Position numbers and translations under genes: made by a program
The notes under the pieces: model-generated
Databases searched by the model: none
What the model saw: only the letters and a program-made list of their open reading frames with translations
Told to the model about the DNA's origin: nothing
Assembly: GCF_000816185.1 (NCBI RefSeq)
Contig: NZ_CP007770.1
Span: 930,001 to 994,000 of the forward strand
Length of the DNA: 64,000 nucleotides
Direction of reading: 5' to 3'
From: Campylobacter insulaenigrae NCTC 12927
GTDB lineage: Bacteria; Campylobacterota; Campylobacteria; Campylobacterales; Campylobacteraceae
Shown here: piece after piece, positions 50,335-60,125 of the stretch
How positions within the stretch are numbered: the first letter of the stretch is position 1
How the letters are laid out: each line of letters opens with the position of its first letter

Positions 50335-50950
50335 ACTTTTACAAAGTCCTGATGATGCTCCAGTTTTTATAAGTGAAAAACTGGAGTTAGATTTTATACC
50401 TCACGCATATAAATTAGGGCTTTTTCCATGGACAAGCAATCCTGTTACTTGGTGGTGTCCTTCTCCTAGAATGGTACTTTTTCCTACAAATATTCATATA
50501 CAAAAAAGTATAAAAAAGGCTTTAAAAATTTACAATATTAAACTTGATTGCAATTTTAATGCGTTAATCAATCTTTGTGCATCAAGATCCAAAACATGGA
50601 TATCAAAAGAATTTATTGTAATTTACAATAAACTCTTTGAACAAAATTTAGCACATAGTGTTGAAGTATATGAGAAAGACGAACTTATCGGTGGTTTATA
50701 CGGGCTTATCATAGGTAAAGTATTTTTCGGTGAAAGTATGGTTAGCGTGAAAAAAGATACTTCTAAAATCGCACTAATAAAACTTTGTGAAATTTTATCT
50801 CCTTTTGATTTTATTATCGATTGTCAAGTGCCCAATGAACACTTAAAATTCATGGGGGCACAAGAATTAATTAAAAAAGACTTTTTAAAAATTTTAGAAA
50901 CAAAAGTTAACTCTCAAAGTGGTTTTAAGAATTTCAAAAATTTACTCTAA
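50309..50950 (+). CDS. aat: Leucyl/phenylalanyl-tRNA-protein transferase
   Basis: Aat adds Leu or Phe from aminoacyl-tRNA to proteins with N-terminal Lys or Arg, making N-degrons for ClpS. The 213 residues have the family motifs GLFPWTSNPVTWWCPSPRMVLFP, SVEVYEKDELIGGLYGLIIGKVFFGESMVS and DCQVPNEHLKFMGA. It overlaps clpA by 26 nt. Confidence 0.96.
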   Translation: MKKSNLYSKLLQSPDDAPVFISEKLELDFIPHAYKLGLFPWTSNPVTWWCPSPRMVLFPTNIHIQKSIKKALKIYNIKLDCNFNALINLCASRSKTWISKEFIVIYNKLFEQNLAHSVEVYEKDELIGGLYGLIIGKVFFGESMVSVKKDTSKIALIKLCEILSPFDFIIDCQVPNEHLKFMGAQELIKKDFLKILETKVNSQSGFKNFKNLL

Positions 50951-50988
50951 AAAGATATAATTCCTCATTTAAATAAGAATATTAAATT

Positions 50989-51006
50989 TTGGAATATTTT
51001 TTGCTT
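50989..51006 (+). promoter_or_regulatory. Sigma-54 (RpoN) promoter for flgBC-fliE-ftsI
   Basis: TTGGAAT-N5-TTGCTT has GG (50991-50992) and GC (51003-51004) exactly 10 nt apart, matching the -24/-12 consensus, about 37-54 bp before flgB. It has the same pattern as the site upstream of flgG2. Confidence 0.88.
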
Positions 51007-51042
51007 ATATTCTAGCGAAAGCTTTTATGAAAGGAAAGAAAA

Positions 51043-51474
51043 ATGATAAGCCCTTTTAAATCAAAAGAACTTGTTGTTAATGCATTAGCGGGTAGAAATT
51101 TGAGAAGTCAAATGATAAGTTCTAATCTCGCAAATGTTGACACTCCTTTTTATAAAGCAAGAGATATCGAATTTGAAACTGCTTTAGTTAATCGAGCAAA
51201 TGAAATTTTCAAAAGAAAAGATACTAAAGAACTTGAACTTGCAAATACTGATACAAATCATCAAAAACCTTGGAAATTTCCAGATCCAAATAAATCTACA
51301 ATTTATTTAAGAGATGGACATTTAGCAAGAAATGATGCCAATACAGTTGATCTAGATGTAGAAACTACAGAAATGAGTAAAAACACTATGATGATTTCTG
51401 CTTTAGATGGTGTCTTAAAAAGACAAGGTAATCTTTTTTCAACTATTATTGAAACAAGTTCAAAATTAGGCTAG
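51043..51474 (+). CDS. flgB: Flagellar proximal rod protein FlgB
   Basis: FlgB is a rod protein of the basal body. The 143 residues have the axial-family N-terminus (NLRSQMISSNLANVDTPFYKARDIEF) and a C-terminal helix with VDLDVETTEMSKNTMMISA. A strong GAAAGGAAAG lies before the ATG. It is the first gene of the sigma-54 operon. Confidence 0.95.
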   Translation: MISPFKSKELVVNALAGRNLRSQMISSNLANVDTPFYKARDIEFETALVNRANEIFKRKDTKELELANTDTNHQKPWKFPDPNKSTIYLRDGHLARNDANTVDLDVETTEMSKNTMMISALDGVLKRQGNLFSTIIETSSKLG

Positions 51475-51484
51475 GAGATAAATA

Positions 51485-51979
51485 ATGGCTTATTTAAGTG
51501 ATTTTGACATTAGTGGATACGGACTTAGTGCTCAACGTTTTAGAATGAATGTAATTAGCTCAAATATAGCTAATGCAAATACAACTAGAACAGCTGAAGG
51601 CGGTCCTTATAGAAGAAGAGAAGTGATTTTTAAAGCAACTGATTTTAGTGAAATTTTAAACAAACAAATAGAAAAAAATAGTAATTTTTTGGAATATGAA
51701 AATCCACTTAATGATCCGGCTTCACAAAAAGATGCAAAACCTGCTATAATGAGTGTTGTGGTTGATAAAGTGGTAAGAGATGATAAGGATTTTCGTATGA
51801 AGTTTGATCCATCTCATCCAGATGCAAATGAACAAGGTTATGTCGCATTTCCAAATATCAATCCTGTAATAGAAATGGCTGATTTAATAGAAGCAACTAG
51901 AGCTTATCAAGCAAATGTAAGTGCATTTACTAGCACCAAAACCATAGCACAAAGTGCTGTAGATTTATTAAGAGGTTAA
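51485..51979 (+). CDS. flgC: Flagellar proximal rod protein FlgC
   Basis: FlgC is another rod subunit. The 164 residues have FDISGYGLSAQRFRMNVISSNIANANTTRT at the start and INPVIEMADLIEATRAYQANVSAF at the end, both family hallmarks. It follows flgB by 10 nt, with a GGAGA site. Confidence 0.96.
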   Translation: MAYLSDFDISGYGLSAQRFRMNVISSNIANANTTRTAEGGPYRRREVIFKATDFSEILNKQIEKNSNFLEYENPLNDPASQKDAKPAIMSVVVDKVVRDDKDFRMKFDPSHPDANEQGYVAFPNINPVIEMADLIEATRAYQANVSAFTSTKTIAQSAVDLLRG

Positions 51980-51984
51980 TACAA

Positions 51985-52278
51985 ATGAATATAAACAACA
52001 TTAATCAACTCAACAACTTAAACAACAAAACCAACTCAACTAATACAAATAGTATTGGCAATGAATTTTCAAGTTTATTAAAAAATTCTATTAACGATCT
52101 TAATAAAAATCAAGAAGATGCTGAAGCAGCGATGACAGATATTGCTACTGGAGAGGTAAAAGATTTGCATCAAGCAGCTATAGCAATTAGCAAAGCTGAA
52201 ACAAGTATGAAATTTATGCTTGAAGTTAGAAATAAAGCTATAAACGCGTATAAAGAAATTTCAAGAACTCAAATATAA
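51985..52278 (+). CDS. fliE: Flagellar hook-basal body protein FliE
   Basis: FliE joins the MS ring to the rod. The 97-residue protein begins with an Asn-rich segment and ends with the conserved DLHQAAIAISKAETSMKFMLEVRNKAINAYKEI. It is the last flagellar gene here; ftsI starts 3 nt later. Confidence 0.94.
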   Translation: MNINNINQLNNLNNKTNSTNTNSIGNEFSSLLKNSINDLNKNQEDAEAAMTDIATGEVKDLHQAAIAISKAETSMKFMLEVRNKAINAYKEISRTQI

Positions 52279-52281
52279 TAT

Positions 52282-54072
52282 ATGCTCCAAAATGCTACTC
52301 GAAATAGAGTCTCTAAGGTTGCTTTTGCTTTTTGTATGGCTCTATTTTTCATGGTGTTATTTTTATTGTCTACATTTTTTCTCACTTCTAAAAGACATAT
52401 TCCAAATACAGAAAAAGAACAATATTTTTCTGCCTTAAGAGGTAATATTATCACCAATGATAATTTTATTGTTACTTCTAGTAGACAAATTTACAGAGCA
52501 GAGATAGATTTAAGAAGTTTAGATCCTAGTAAAAAAGATCTTTTTTTAACGCTTTTTCAAATTTATAGTGGCGCCAGTGACGAAGAAATGCAAGATATAA
52601 AAAAAAGAATGAATGGCAAAAAAAGGAGTTATAGTTTTATTTTATTGCAAAATATCAATTCAAAAAATGCAAGTTATCTTAAAGAACTTGCAAAAAAACT
52701 CTACACCCAAGGTTTTTTTCAACCATTTACAAACAATAATGGACGAGTTGAAACAAGAGGGCTTAATATAATAGAACATAAAGAAGATCGTGTGTATATG
52801 CCAAAAGATTCTTTAACCCCTATTATAGGATACACTAGAACTTATATGGATACTGAAAGTGATATTTTAAAGAATTCAGGTATTAAAGGTTTAGAAAAAT
52901 ATTATAATGAGTGTTTAAATCCTCTACAAAATGCTAAAATTCAAGGTTTAAAAGATATAGGTGGAAATATTATCTTAAATTTATATTCTTATGAGCAACG
53001 TAAAGTTAATGGCTGTGATTTGTATTTAAACATATCATTAAAGCTTCAAAAAAGTCTAGAAAAAGCTATAGATCAAAAAAATGATGATCTTAAAGCCAAT
53101 GAAATAATTGTTGCTGTAATGGAAAGTAAAAGTGGTAAAATTCTAGCACTAGCTAGCTCGAGAAGATACGACCCACAAAACCGTGGAAAAGATTTATCAG
53201 TCTTAAATGCTAGTGCTGTAGAATATGGATACGAAGCTGGTTCTGTTATCAAACCTTTTATTTTTACTACCGCTTTAATGCTTGATAAAATAAAAACAAA
53301 TGAGATTATAGATACAAACAAAGGCCGATACAAACTAGGTCGTTTTACCATACGAGATGATCATATCAAAAATAAAATGACTATGGAAGAAGTTATTACT
53401 TATTCGTCTAATATTGGTATGATAAAAATTGCTCAAAGACTTAGTAACTTAGAAATTATTTCAGGGCTTAGAATTTTTAGATTTGGCGAAAAAAGTGGTA
53501 TAGATTTACCTTATGAACAAAAAGGCGAAATTCCTAACCCAAAAAGATTAAAAGACATAGAAAAATCTGTTTTAAGTTATGGATATGGATTAAAAACTAC
53601 TTTTATGCAACTCTTAGCTGCCTATAATGTTTTTAATAATGACGGAATTTATATTACTCCACAAATTGCAAATAAATTTTATCAAGATGGACGTTTGGTA
53701 AATTTAGATAAAGATATAAAAAAAGATAAAATTTTATCTAGTAAAGCAGCCCAACAAATGCAACAAATTTTAATCAATGTTATCGAACAAGGCACAGGAA
53801 AAAAAGCTTTTACTGAAGGCATTATCATAGGTGGCAAAACAGGAACTGCTCGTATAGCCGAAACAAAAGGATATACCTCTAATCGTTACAATGCTTCTTT
53901 TTTTGGATTTGCCAATGATGCAAATCATGCTTATACCATAGGAGTTCTAGTGAGAAATCCCACTAAAGCCTATAGTTATTATGCTGCACAAAGCGCATTG
54001 CCAATATTTAAAGATATAGTTCATATTCTCATCAAAGAAAATTATTTAATTCCTATAAAAGATAAAAAATAA
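52282..54072 (+). CDS. ftsI: Septal peptidoglycan transpeptidase FtsI (class B PBP)
   Basis: FtsI cross-links septal peptidoglycan during cell division. The 596 residues have a membrane anchor (about 14-36), a dimerisation/pedestal domain, and the transpeptidase with S321-V-I-K324, S375-S-N and K519-T-G. The ATG has no visible Shine-Dalgarno and sits 3 nt after fliE, so translation probably depends on coupling. It is called pbpB in some Campylobacter annotations. It ends convergently with hemH; only a weak hairpin is visible there. Confidence 0.92.
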   Translation: MLQNATRNRVSKVAFAFCMALFFMVLFLLSTFFLTSKRHIPNTEKEQYFSALRGNIITNDNFIVTSSRQIYRAEIDLRSLDPSKKDLFLTLFQIYSGASDEEMQDIKKRMNGKKRSYSFILLQNINSKNASYLKELAKKLYTQGFFQPFTNNNGRVETRGLNIIEHKEDRVYMPKDSLTPIIGYTRTYMDTESDILKNSGIKGLEKYYNECLNPLQNAKIQGLKDIGGNIILNLYSYEQRKVNGCDLYLNISLKLQKSLEKAIDQKNDDLKANEIIVAVMESKSGKILALASSRRYDPQNRGKDLSVLNASAVEYGYEAGSVIKPFIFTTALMLDKIKTNEIIDTNKGRYKLGRFTIRDDHIKNKMTMEEVITYSSNIGMIKIAQRLSNLEIISGLRIFRFGEKSGIDLPYEQKGEIPNPKRLKDIEKSVLSYGYGLKTTFMQLLAAYNVFNNDGIYITPQIANKFYQDGRLVNLDKDIKKDKILSSKAAQQMQQILINVIEQGTGKKAFTEGIIIGGKTGTARIAETKGYTSNRYNASFFGFANDANHAYTIGVLVRNPTKAYSYYAAQSALPIFKDIVHILIKENYLIPIKDKK

Positions 54073-54095
54073 CTTTATCTTTATTTATATCAACA

Positions 54096-54992
54096 TTAAA
54101 GCCTAGATATAATAAAATCAATAAATTCAACAGAATCATTGGGGCAAGCAATAAGATCGTATTCTTGTTTTGCTAAATGTTTATATTCCATACTTAATTC
54201 AAAAATAGTTTCCGAACAATCTATGCAAAAAGATATAGGATAAATCAAAGCTTTGGATTCTATCTTGGATAAAATTTCACTTGTACTTGGTTCTAACCAT
54301 TTTACAGGACCCAACTTAGACTGGTAAGAAAGTACAATTTCATCAAAATGAGATTTTAAAGCCTTCTTTAATATATCTACGTGATCTTTAATATGCTTTT
54401 CATACAAATCACCCTTTTTAATAATAGAAATAGGTAAAGAATGTGCAGAAAAAATTAAAATTTTGTGTTCGTACTTTTTTTGTTTTAAAATATGTTCAAT
54501 TATCATTTTGTTATAAATTTCATCTTTATAAAACGTATCAATAACTCTAACACTTGCTTGATTTTTTAATTTTGTCAAATTCATTCGTGCTGATTCAACA
54601 GAACTTGTAGTCGTTGTTTTAGAATGATGCGGATACAAAGGAAATAAAATAACTTCATCTTCTTTTTTAAAATTATATTTACCAAAAACATCACAAGCAA
54701 AAGGTGGTACGTATAAACTTATAAAATCAAAATGATATTGTTTATTTTGAGAATTTAACTTATTACATAAACTTTGCGTAATTTGTGTTAAAGGAGATTT
54801 TCCTCCCATTTTCTCATAATTTTTTATCATAGCTTTGAGTCTTGACTTTCTTATCATAAAAGCTACAAATTTTCTTAATAAAGCATTTTTAATATCTAAA
54901 ATATAAGGATCATTAAACATATTTTTTAAAAAAACTTCGCATTCGCTTAGTTGATTTACTCCGCCCATATTAAGAAAAAAAACATATTTCAT
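54096..54992 (-). CDS. hemH: Ferrochelatase
   Basis: HemH inserts ferrous iron into protoporphyrin IX to make heme. The 298 residues have the catalytic FSAHSLPISIIKKGD (invariant His) and LSYQSKLGPVKWLEPSTSEIL, and a C-terminal PISFCIDCSETIFEL with the conserved Glu. The ATG at 54992 is preferred over TTG at 54998 because it overlaps the upstream stop in TAATG. It is the third gene of the degT-oxidoreductase-hemH series. Confidence 0.93.
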   Translation of the reverse strand: MKYVFFLNMGGVNQLSECEVFLKNMFNDPYILDIKNALLRKFVAFMIRKSRLKAMIKNYEKMGGKSPLTQITQSLCNKLNSQNKQYHFDFISLYVPPFACDVFGKYNFKKEDEVILFPLYPHHSKTTTTSSVESARMNLTKLKNQASVRVIDTFYKDEIYNKMIIEHILKQKKYEHKILIFSAHSLPISIIKKGDLYEKHIKDHVDILKKALKSHFDEIVLSYQSKLGPVKWLEPSTSEILSKIESKALIYPISFCIDCSETIFELSMEYKHLAKQEYDLIACPNDSVEFIDFIISRL

Positions 54993-55855
54993 TAGCAAAC
55001 TCTTTCTAAAATTTCTTGAATTTTTAAAGCGTCTTCTATACTAGCTAAATTTTGAGTTGTAGCGCCTTGTAAAAATTTAAAAAATTCTTCATGTTCTCCT
55101 TGTAAAGGAGAATTATTATATAAATTTTCCACTTTTTTATCATCTATATAAAGCGTAAAATTTTTTAGATCTGCTTCATAGGTATGGTTTTTTCCCAAAA
55201 TAGTAACTTTTCGTGTAATTTTTTTTGCATTCCAGCTATTGTGGATGCTTGCTAAAATATGTCCTAATTCCAAACTCATCATCACTTCATCTTCAAATCT
55301 TTCATTATGATAATAATCTTTATGAATGTTGATTTTAGTGATCTCTTTTTGAGTTAAAAAACGTAATAAATCAAGATCATGCACACTAAGATCACTTAAT
55401 ACTCCAACATCAATAATCCTTTGAGGATACAAAGAAATCCTTTGGATATTGATACTTATTACCTCATCTTGTAAAAGTTTTTCTTTTAAGGTTAATATAA
55501 CAGGATTAAATCTTTCACAAAAACCTATTCCGACTTTTATTTTATGAATTTTAGCAATATCTTGTATATGTAGCATTTGCTCCAAATTCAAAGCCAATGG
55601 CTTTTCTATCAAAACATTTTTAATCTTGGTAAACACTTTCAATGAGATTTGCAAATGTGTATTAGTAGGTGTAGCTATAATAACAGCATCTAACTTTTCT
55701 TCTAAAAAACTATCAAAATCATCATACAAAACATGTTGAAAATTTTCTTTACAAAAAGGGTCAAATAAACAAATTTTTTTTATTTTTGAATTTTTTTCAA
55801 GCTCTTTTAAATGATTTTTTCCCATTTTGCCCAAACCTATCAAACCTATAATCAT
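54992..55855 (-). CDS. Gfo/Idh/MocA-family oxidoreductase
   Basis: This 287-residue NAD(P)-dependent oxidoreductase has an N-terminal Rossmann motif (IGLIGLGKMGKNHLKEL) and the family EKPLALNLEQM signature with the catalytic Lys. It probably oxidises a sugar or sugar nucleotide. Next to a DegT aminotransferase, the pair resembles WbpB/WbpE, which oxidise and aminate the C3 of UDP-sugars. The substrate is inferred. Its start overlaps the degT stop. Confidence 0.8.
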   Translation of the reverse strand: MIIGLIGLGKMGKNHLKELEKNSKIKKICLFDPFCKENFQHVLYDDFDSFLEEKLDAVIIATPTNTHLQISLKVFTKIKNVLIEKPLALNLEQMLHIQDIAKIHKIKVGIGFCERFNPVILTLKEKLLQDEVISINIQRISLYPQRIIDVGVLSDLSVHDLDLLRFLTQKEITKINIHKDYYHNERFEDEVMMSLELGHILASIHNSWNAKKITRKVTILGKNHTYEADLKNFTLYIDDKKVENLYNNSPLQGEHEEFFKFLQGATTQNLASIEDALKIQEILERVC

Positions 55856-56934
55856 TGTAATACCTTGATTATTTTCGCTTGATGTTCTTCTTTTAAGAAA
55901 GCACTCATAGGTAAAGATAAAATTTCTTCACTTAAAAGCTCTGTGTTTATTAAACTTCCTTTTTGATAATTAAGATAACCGAATGCTTCTTGCAAATGTA
56001 GTCCTAAAGGATAATGTATTGCTGTTGGTATACCTTGATCTTGTAATTTTTGCATAAGCTTTTCTCTATTTTTAACGCGAATACTATATTGAGCCCAAGC
56101 GCTAGAAAAATCCAATTTTCTTGGTGGAAGTATGCAATTTTTTAAATTCTCATCATAAATTTGTGCAATTTTTTCTCGTTTTAATATTTCATCATCTAGA
56201 TATTTTAATTTCACATTTAAAATCGCAGCTTGAATTGTATCAAGCCTTGCATTAACACCTATATATTTATGTCTATATCTTTGAATTTGCCCATGATTTA
56301 AATAAATTCTAATTTTTTGAGCTAATTCATCATCATCAGTAAAAATAGCACCACCATCACCATAAGCTCCCAAAGGCTTAGAAGGAAAAAAACTTGTACA
56401 AGAGATATCAGCTATAGAGCATGATTTTTGTTGTCTTTCGCTAGCACCAAAACTTTGCGCCCCATCTTCAATTAAAAAAATATGATGATTTTTGCAGATT
56501 TCTTGCAACGCTATCATATCAGGCATTAATCCAAAAATACTTACTGCTATAACTGCTTTAGTTTTTTGAGTAATAGCTTTTTTTACCTGTTCTAAACAAA
56601 GATTATAATCTTTAAAGTCAATATCTACAAAAACAGGTTTGGCTCCAATTAAAGCTACCATTTCAGCAGTTGCTATAAAAGTAAAAGATGGCAAAATTAT
56701 CTCATCATTTTCTTTAATACATAAAGCTTTCAAAGCAAGATAAAGCGCACTAGTTCCACTAGAACATCCTATGGCATGTTTTACTCTCACATAATTTGCC
56801 AAATTTTTTTCAAAATCTTCAAGTTTTTTTCCACCTATGAAAGTAGCTTCTTGTAATACTTCACTAATAGTCTGATCTATTTCATTTTTATAAGTATTAT
56901 ATTGAGTTGTTAAATCTATAAAAGGAATTTGCAT
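55852..56934 (-). CDS. DegT/DnrJ/EryC1 PLP-dependent sugar aminotransferase
   Basis: This 360-residue aminotransferase has the sugar-aminotransferase motifs IDLTTQYNTYKNEI, GCSSGTSALYLAL, the Asp motif FLIEDGAQSFGA, and the PLP-binding lysine in FFPSKPLGAYGDGGAIF. It probably aminates a keto-sugar nucleotide made by the adjacent oxidoreductase. It resembles WbpE more than PseC or PglE from memory. It is the first gene of the series, with its own promoter. Confidence 0.85.
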   Translation of the reverse strand: MQIPFIDLTTQYNTYKNEIDQTISEVLQEATFIGGKKLEDFEKNLANYVRVKHAIGCSSGTSALYLALKALCIKENDEIILPSFTFIATAEMVALIGAKPVFVDIDFKDYNLCLEQVKKAITQKTKAVIAVSIFGLMPDMIALQEICKNHHIFLIEDGAQSFGASERQQKSCSIADISCTSFFPSKPLGAYGDGGAIFTDDDELAQKIRIYLNHGQIQRYRHKYIGVNARLDTIQAAILNVKLKYLDDEILKREKIAQIYDENLKNCILPPRKLDFSSAWAQYSIRVKNREKLMQKLQDQGIPTAIHYPLGLHLQEAFGYLNYQKGSLINTELLSEEILSLPMSAFLKEEHQAKIIKVLQ

Positions 56935-56965
56935 ATACTTAAACCTTAATTCAAAATGACATTTG

Positions 56966-56971
56966 ATTATA
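56966..56971 (-). promoter_or_regulatory. Candidate -10 box for the degT-oxidoreductase-hemH series
   Basis: TATAAT on the minus strand lies about 31 bp before the degT start, in the 102-nt region divergent from alaS. Confidence 0.5.
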
Positions 56972-57003
56972 AAATAGTTTTACTTAATTTAAAGTATTTT
57001 TGG

Positions 57004-57009
57004 TATCAT
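57004..57009 (+). promoter_or_regulatory. Candidate -10 box for alaS
   Basis: TATCAT, preceded by T-rich sequence, lies 27 bp before the alaS ATG at 57037. If it is the promoter, it excludes the upstream in-frame ATG at 56956. Confidence 0.4.
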
Positions 57010-57036
57010 TTTGAGCAAAAATTATTGGAAACACAT

Positions 57037-59574
57037 ATGGATATAAGAGAAGAATATTTAAATTTTTTTAAATCAAAAGGACATGATATAACCCCTAGTG
57101 CACCGTTAGTACCTGATGATGCGAGCTTGCTTTTTACTAATGCTGGAATGGTACCTTTTAAAAGCATTTTTACAGGAGAAATTCCTCGTCCAAATCCTCC
57201 AAGAAAAACAAGTTGTCAAACCTGTATCAGAGCAGGAGGTAAACATAATGATCTAGACAATGTTGGGTACACAGCACGTCACCATACTTTTTTTGAAATG
57301 CTTGGAAATTTTAGTTTTGGAGATTATTTTAAAGAACAAGCTATTGCTTATGCTTGGGAATTTGTAACTGAAATTTTAAAACTACCTAAAGATAAACTTT
57401 ATGTTACTGTGCATGAAAATGATGATGAAGCCTTTAATATGTGGTTAAAACACATAGAAAAAGAAAGAATTTACAAATTCGGCGATAAAGATAATTTTTG
57501 GCAAATGGGCGATACTGGTCCTTGTGGTCCTTGTAGTGAAATTTTTTATGATCAAGGTGCAGAATATTTTAATAGTGATGAAGATTATATGGGTGGAGAT
57601 GGAGATAGGTTCTTAGAAATTTGGAATCTTGTTTTTATGCAATATGAAAGAAGTGCTGATGGAAAGCTCACTCCTTTGCCAAAACCAAGTATTGATACAG
57701 GTATGGGTCTAGAAAGAGTTGTTGCCATCAAAGAAGGAAAATTTAGCAATTTTGATAGCTCACTTTTTATGCCTATCATTGAAGAAATAGCAAAACTTTG
57801 CGACAAAACTTATATTTATGAAAATGGAGCAAGTTATAGAGTAATAGCTGATCATATAAGATCAAGCGTTTTTTTATTAGTTCAAGGTACAAGCTTTGAT
57901 AAAGAAGGTAGAGGTTATGTTCTAAGAAGAATTCTAAGAAGAGCTTTGAGACATGGTTATTTATTAGGACTTAAAAAACCTTTTATGTATAAATTGGTTG
58001 ATATTGTATGTGATTTAATGGGTAAACACTATACTTATCTAAATGAAAAGAAAGATTTTATTAAAGAACAGATTTATCTTGAGGAAGAAAGATTTTTAAG
58101 CACTATTGAAAATGGTATCCACATTTTTAATGAAGAATTAAAAAATACTAAAGATACTTTTAGCGGAGAAGTCGCATTTAAACTCTATGATACCTATGGC
58201 TTTCCGCTTGATTTAACCGCTGACATGTTAAGAGAAAAAAATATTGTAATTGATGAAGCCAAATTTGAAGCATTAATGCAAGAACAAAAGCTTAGAGCAA
58301 AAGCTTCTTGGAAAGGAAGTGGAGATAAAGCTGTCAATGGAGATTTCAAAATACTACTTGAAAAATTTGGCACCAATACCTTTAGTGGTTATGAAAATTA
58401 TGAAGAAAGGACTAAAATTTTAGCTATTTTAGATGAAAATTTTAAGATTATAACTCATGCTAAAGCAAATGAAAATGTGTGGATAATGTTAGAAAAAACT
58501 CCATTTTATGCTACTAGCGGGGGTCAAAATGGCGATAATGGTTCAATCAATGATAATGAAGTTCTAAATACACAAAAATTCTTTGATATTAATTTATCTC
58601 TAACTAAATTAGTTCAAGATATTAAAGAAAATGAAGAAGTTATTGCTTGTATAGATACAACCAAAAGAGAACAAACTGCAAGACACCATAGCGCTACGCA
58701 TTTATTGCACCATGCTTTAAGAGTAATTTTAGGCCCACATATTACACAAGCTGGCTCTTTAGTGGAGCATAATAAATTGCGTTTTGATTTTACCCATGCA
58801 AAAGCTTTAAGTAAAGAAGAATTGACACAAATTCAAAATCTAGTTAATGACTATATAGCAAAAGCAGTGGAAGCTAAGATTGAAATTTTAGATTTAGATG
58901 AAGCTAAACAAAGTGGTGCTATTGCTTTATTTAGTGAAAAATATAGTGATAAAGTAAGAGTACTCACTCTTGGAGAAAGCAAAGAACTTTGTGGTGGAAC
59001 GCATGTTAAAAATAGTGCAGAAATTGGAAGTTTTTATATCGTAAAAGAAAGTGGAGTAAGTGCTGGAATAAGAAGAATAGAAGCAGTTGTAAGCAAAGCA
59101 GCTAATTTATATGCTAACACTCTTTTTGAAGAATTAAATCATATAAAAGAAACACTTAAAACCAATGATATTTTAAATGCTTTTAATAAATTAAAAAGTG
59201 AGAATCAAGCCTTAAAAAATGAAATAAAAAATTCAAATAAATTAGATTTAAAACATGAAATAATTAACGATACAGCTATAAGCATTGCACAAATTCAAAA
59301 TGCTGACTTAAAAAGCTTAGTTGATGATTTTAAGAATAAATTTGAAAAAAGTGTCATTTTGCTTTTACAAGAAAAAGATAATAAAGTACTTATCGTAGCA
59401 GGCTCTAAGAATACACCTATTAAAGCCGGTAGTTTAGTAAAAGAAATTGCTATTATATTAGATGGCAATGGAGGCGGAAGAGATGATTTTGCTACCGCTG
59501 GGGGTAAAGATATAAGTAAAATCGAACAAGCATTAAAAAAGGCTAAAGAAATTATAAAAGGAAAATTAAATTAA
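57037..59574 (+). CDS. alaS: Alanyl-tRNA synthetase
   Basis: AlaS charges tRNA-Ala and edits Ser/Gly errors. The start at 57037 ([16 protein letters not shown]) is the conserved family start and has GGAAA upstream; an in-frame ATG at 56956 would add 27 unrelated residues. The 845 residues have the class II motifs near the N-terminus, the editing zinc motif H551-SAT-H555 and C652-GGT-H656, and a C-terminal DHHA1-like domain ending [13 protein letters not shown]. It overlaps maf by 1 nt. Confidence 0.97.
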   Translation: MDIREEYLNFFKSKGHDITPSAPLVPDDASLLFTNAGMVPFKSIFTGEIPRPNPPRKTSCQTCIRAGGKHNDLDNVGYTARHHTFFEMLGNFSFGDYFKEQAIAYAWEFVTEILKLPKDKLYVTVHENDDEAFNMWLKHIEKERIYKFGDKDNFWQMGDTGPCGPCSEIFYDQGAEYFNSDEDYMGGDGDRFLEIWNLVFMQYERSADGKLTPLPKPSIDTGMGLERVVAIKEGKFSNFDSSLFMPIIEEIAKLCDKTYIYENGASYRVIADHIRSSVFLLVQGTSFDKEGRGYVLRRILRRALRHGYLLGLKKPFMYKLVDIVCDLMGKHYTYLNEKKDFIKEQIYLEEERFLSTIENGIHIFNEELKNTKDTFSGEVAFKLYDTYGFPLDLTADMLREKNIVIDEAKFEALMQEQKLRAKASWKGSGDKAVNGDFKILLEKFGTNTFSGYENYEERTKILAILDENFKIITHAKANENVWIMLEKTPFYATSGGQNGDNGSINDNEVLNTQKFFDINLSLTKLVQDIKENEEVIACIDTTKREQTARHHSATHLLHHALRVILGPHITQAGSLVEHNKLRFDFTHAKALSKEELTQIQNLVNDYIAKAVEAKIEILDLDEAKQSGAIALFSEKYSDKVRVLTLGESKELCGGTHVKNSAEIGSFYIVKESGVSAGIRRIEAVVSKAANLYANTLFEELNHIKETLKTNDILNAFNKLKSENQALKNEIKNSNKLDLKHEIINDTAISIAQIQNADLKSLVDDFKNKFEKSVILLLQEKDNKVLIVAGSKNTPIKAGSLVKEIAIILDGNGGGRDDFATAGGKDISKIEQALKKAKEIIKGKLN

Positions 59575-60125
59575 TGCTTTATCTCGCATCAAGCTCAACC
59601 TCTAGAGCTAATTTACTTAAAGAAGCAGGTATTAACTTTGAACAAATCTTTTTTAATTATGATGAAAATATTAAAGAAGAATCGCCATATTTGTATACAC
59701 AAAAAGTTGTTTTAGAAAAACAAAAACAATTTTTTGCTAAACATTCTAATTTTGAAAGTGTTTTATTTGCTGATAGTATTGTTTGTATTGAAAATCAAAT
59801 TTTAACTAAACCAAAAAATGATGAAGAAGCTCTAAAGATGCTAAATATGCAAAGTGGCAGGAATATTAGCGTAATTAATGCTATGATATTAATACTAAAA
59901 AATAAAAAAATTATAAACCTTAGTAAAGGCGATCTGATGTTAGATCATTTTGATAATAATGATATGTTAAATTATATCGATTCAAAGCTTTATCAAAACA
60001 AGGCTGGTGGAGTTATGAGTGAAGGTTTTCATAAAAAATATATTAAAAAAATCATAGGAAATCAAAGTACAATCTTAGGCTTAAATATTGAAATTTTGAA
60101 AGCATTTTATGATGAAAATAATTAA
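59574..60125 (+). CDS. maf: Maf-like nucleotide pyrophosphatase
   Basis: Maf proteins hydrolyse non-canonical or canonical nucleoside triphosphates. The 183 residues have the N-terminal YLASSSTSRANLLKEAGINF motif (SxSxxR) and FADSIVCIENQILTKPKN, with D and K of the catalytic set. The exact substrate is unknown. The start overlaps the alaS stop in TAATG, and its 3' end overlaps pbpA by 17 nt. Confidence 0.9.
   Translation: MLYLASSSTSRANLLKEAGINFEQIFFNYDENIKEESPYLYTQKVVLEKQKQFFAKHSNFESVLFADSIVCIENQILTKPKNDEEALKMLNMQSGRNISVINAMILILKNKKIINLSKGDLMLDHFDNNDMLNYIDSKLYQNKAGGVMSEGFHKKYIKKIIGNQSTILGLNIEILKAFYDENN

Noticed and set aside
54060-54080. Possible terminator between ftsI and hemH
   Set aside because: Only a 7-bp AT stem (AGATAAA with TTTATCT) without GC pairs; too weak to call.
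56956-57036. N-terminal extension of alaS from the ATG at 56956
   Set aside because: The extra 27 residues are not part of the AlaS family start, while ATG 57037 has a ribosome site and the conserved MDIREEYL beginning.
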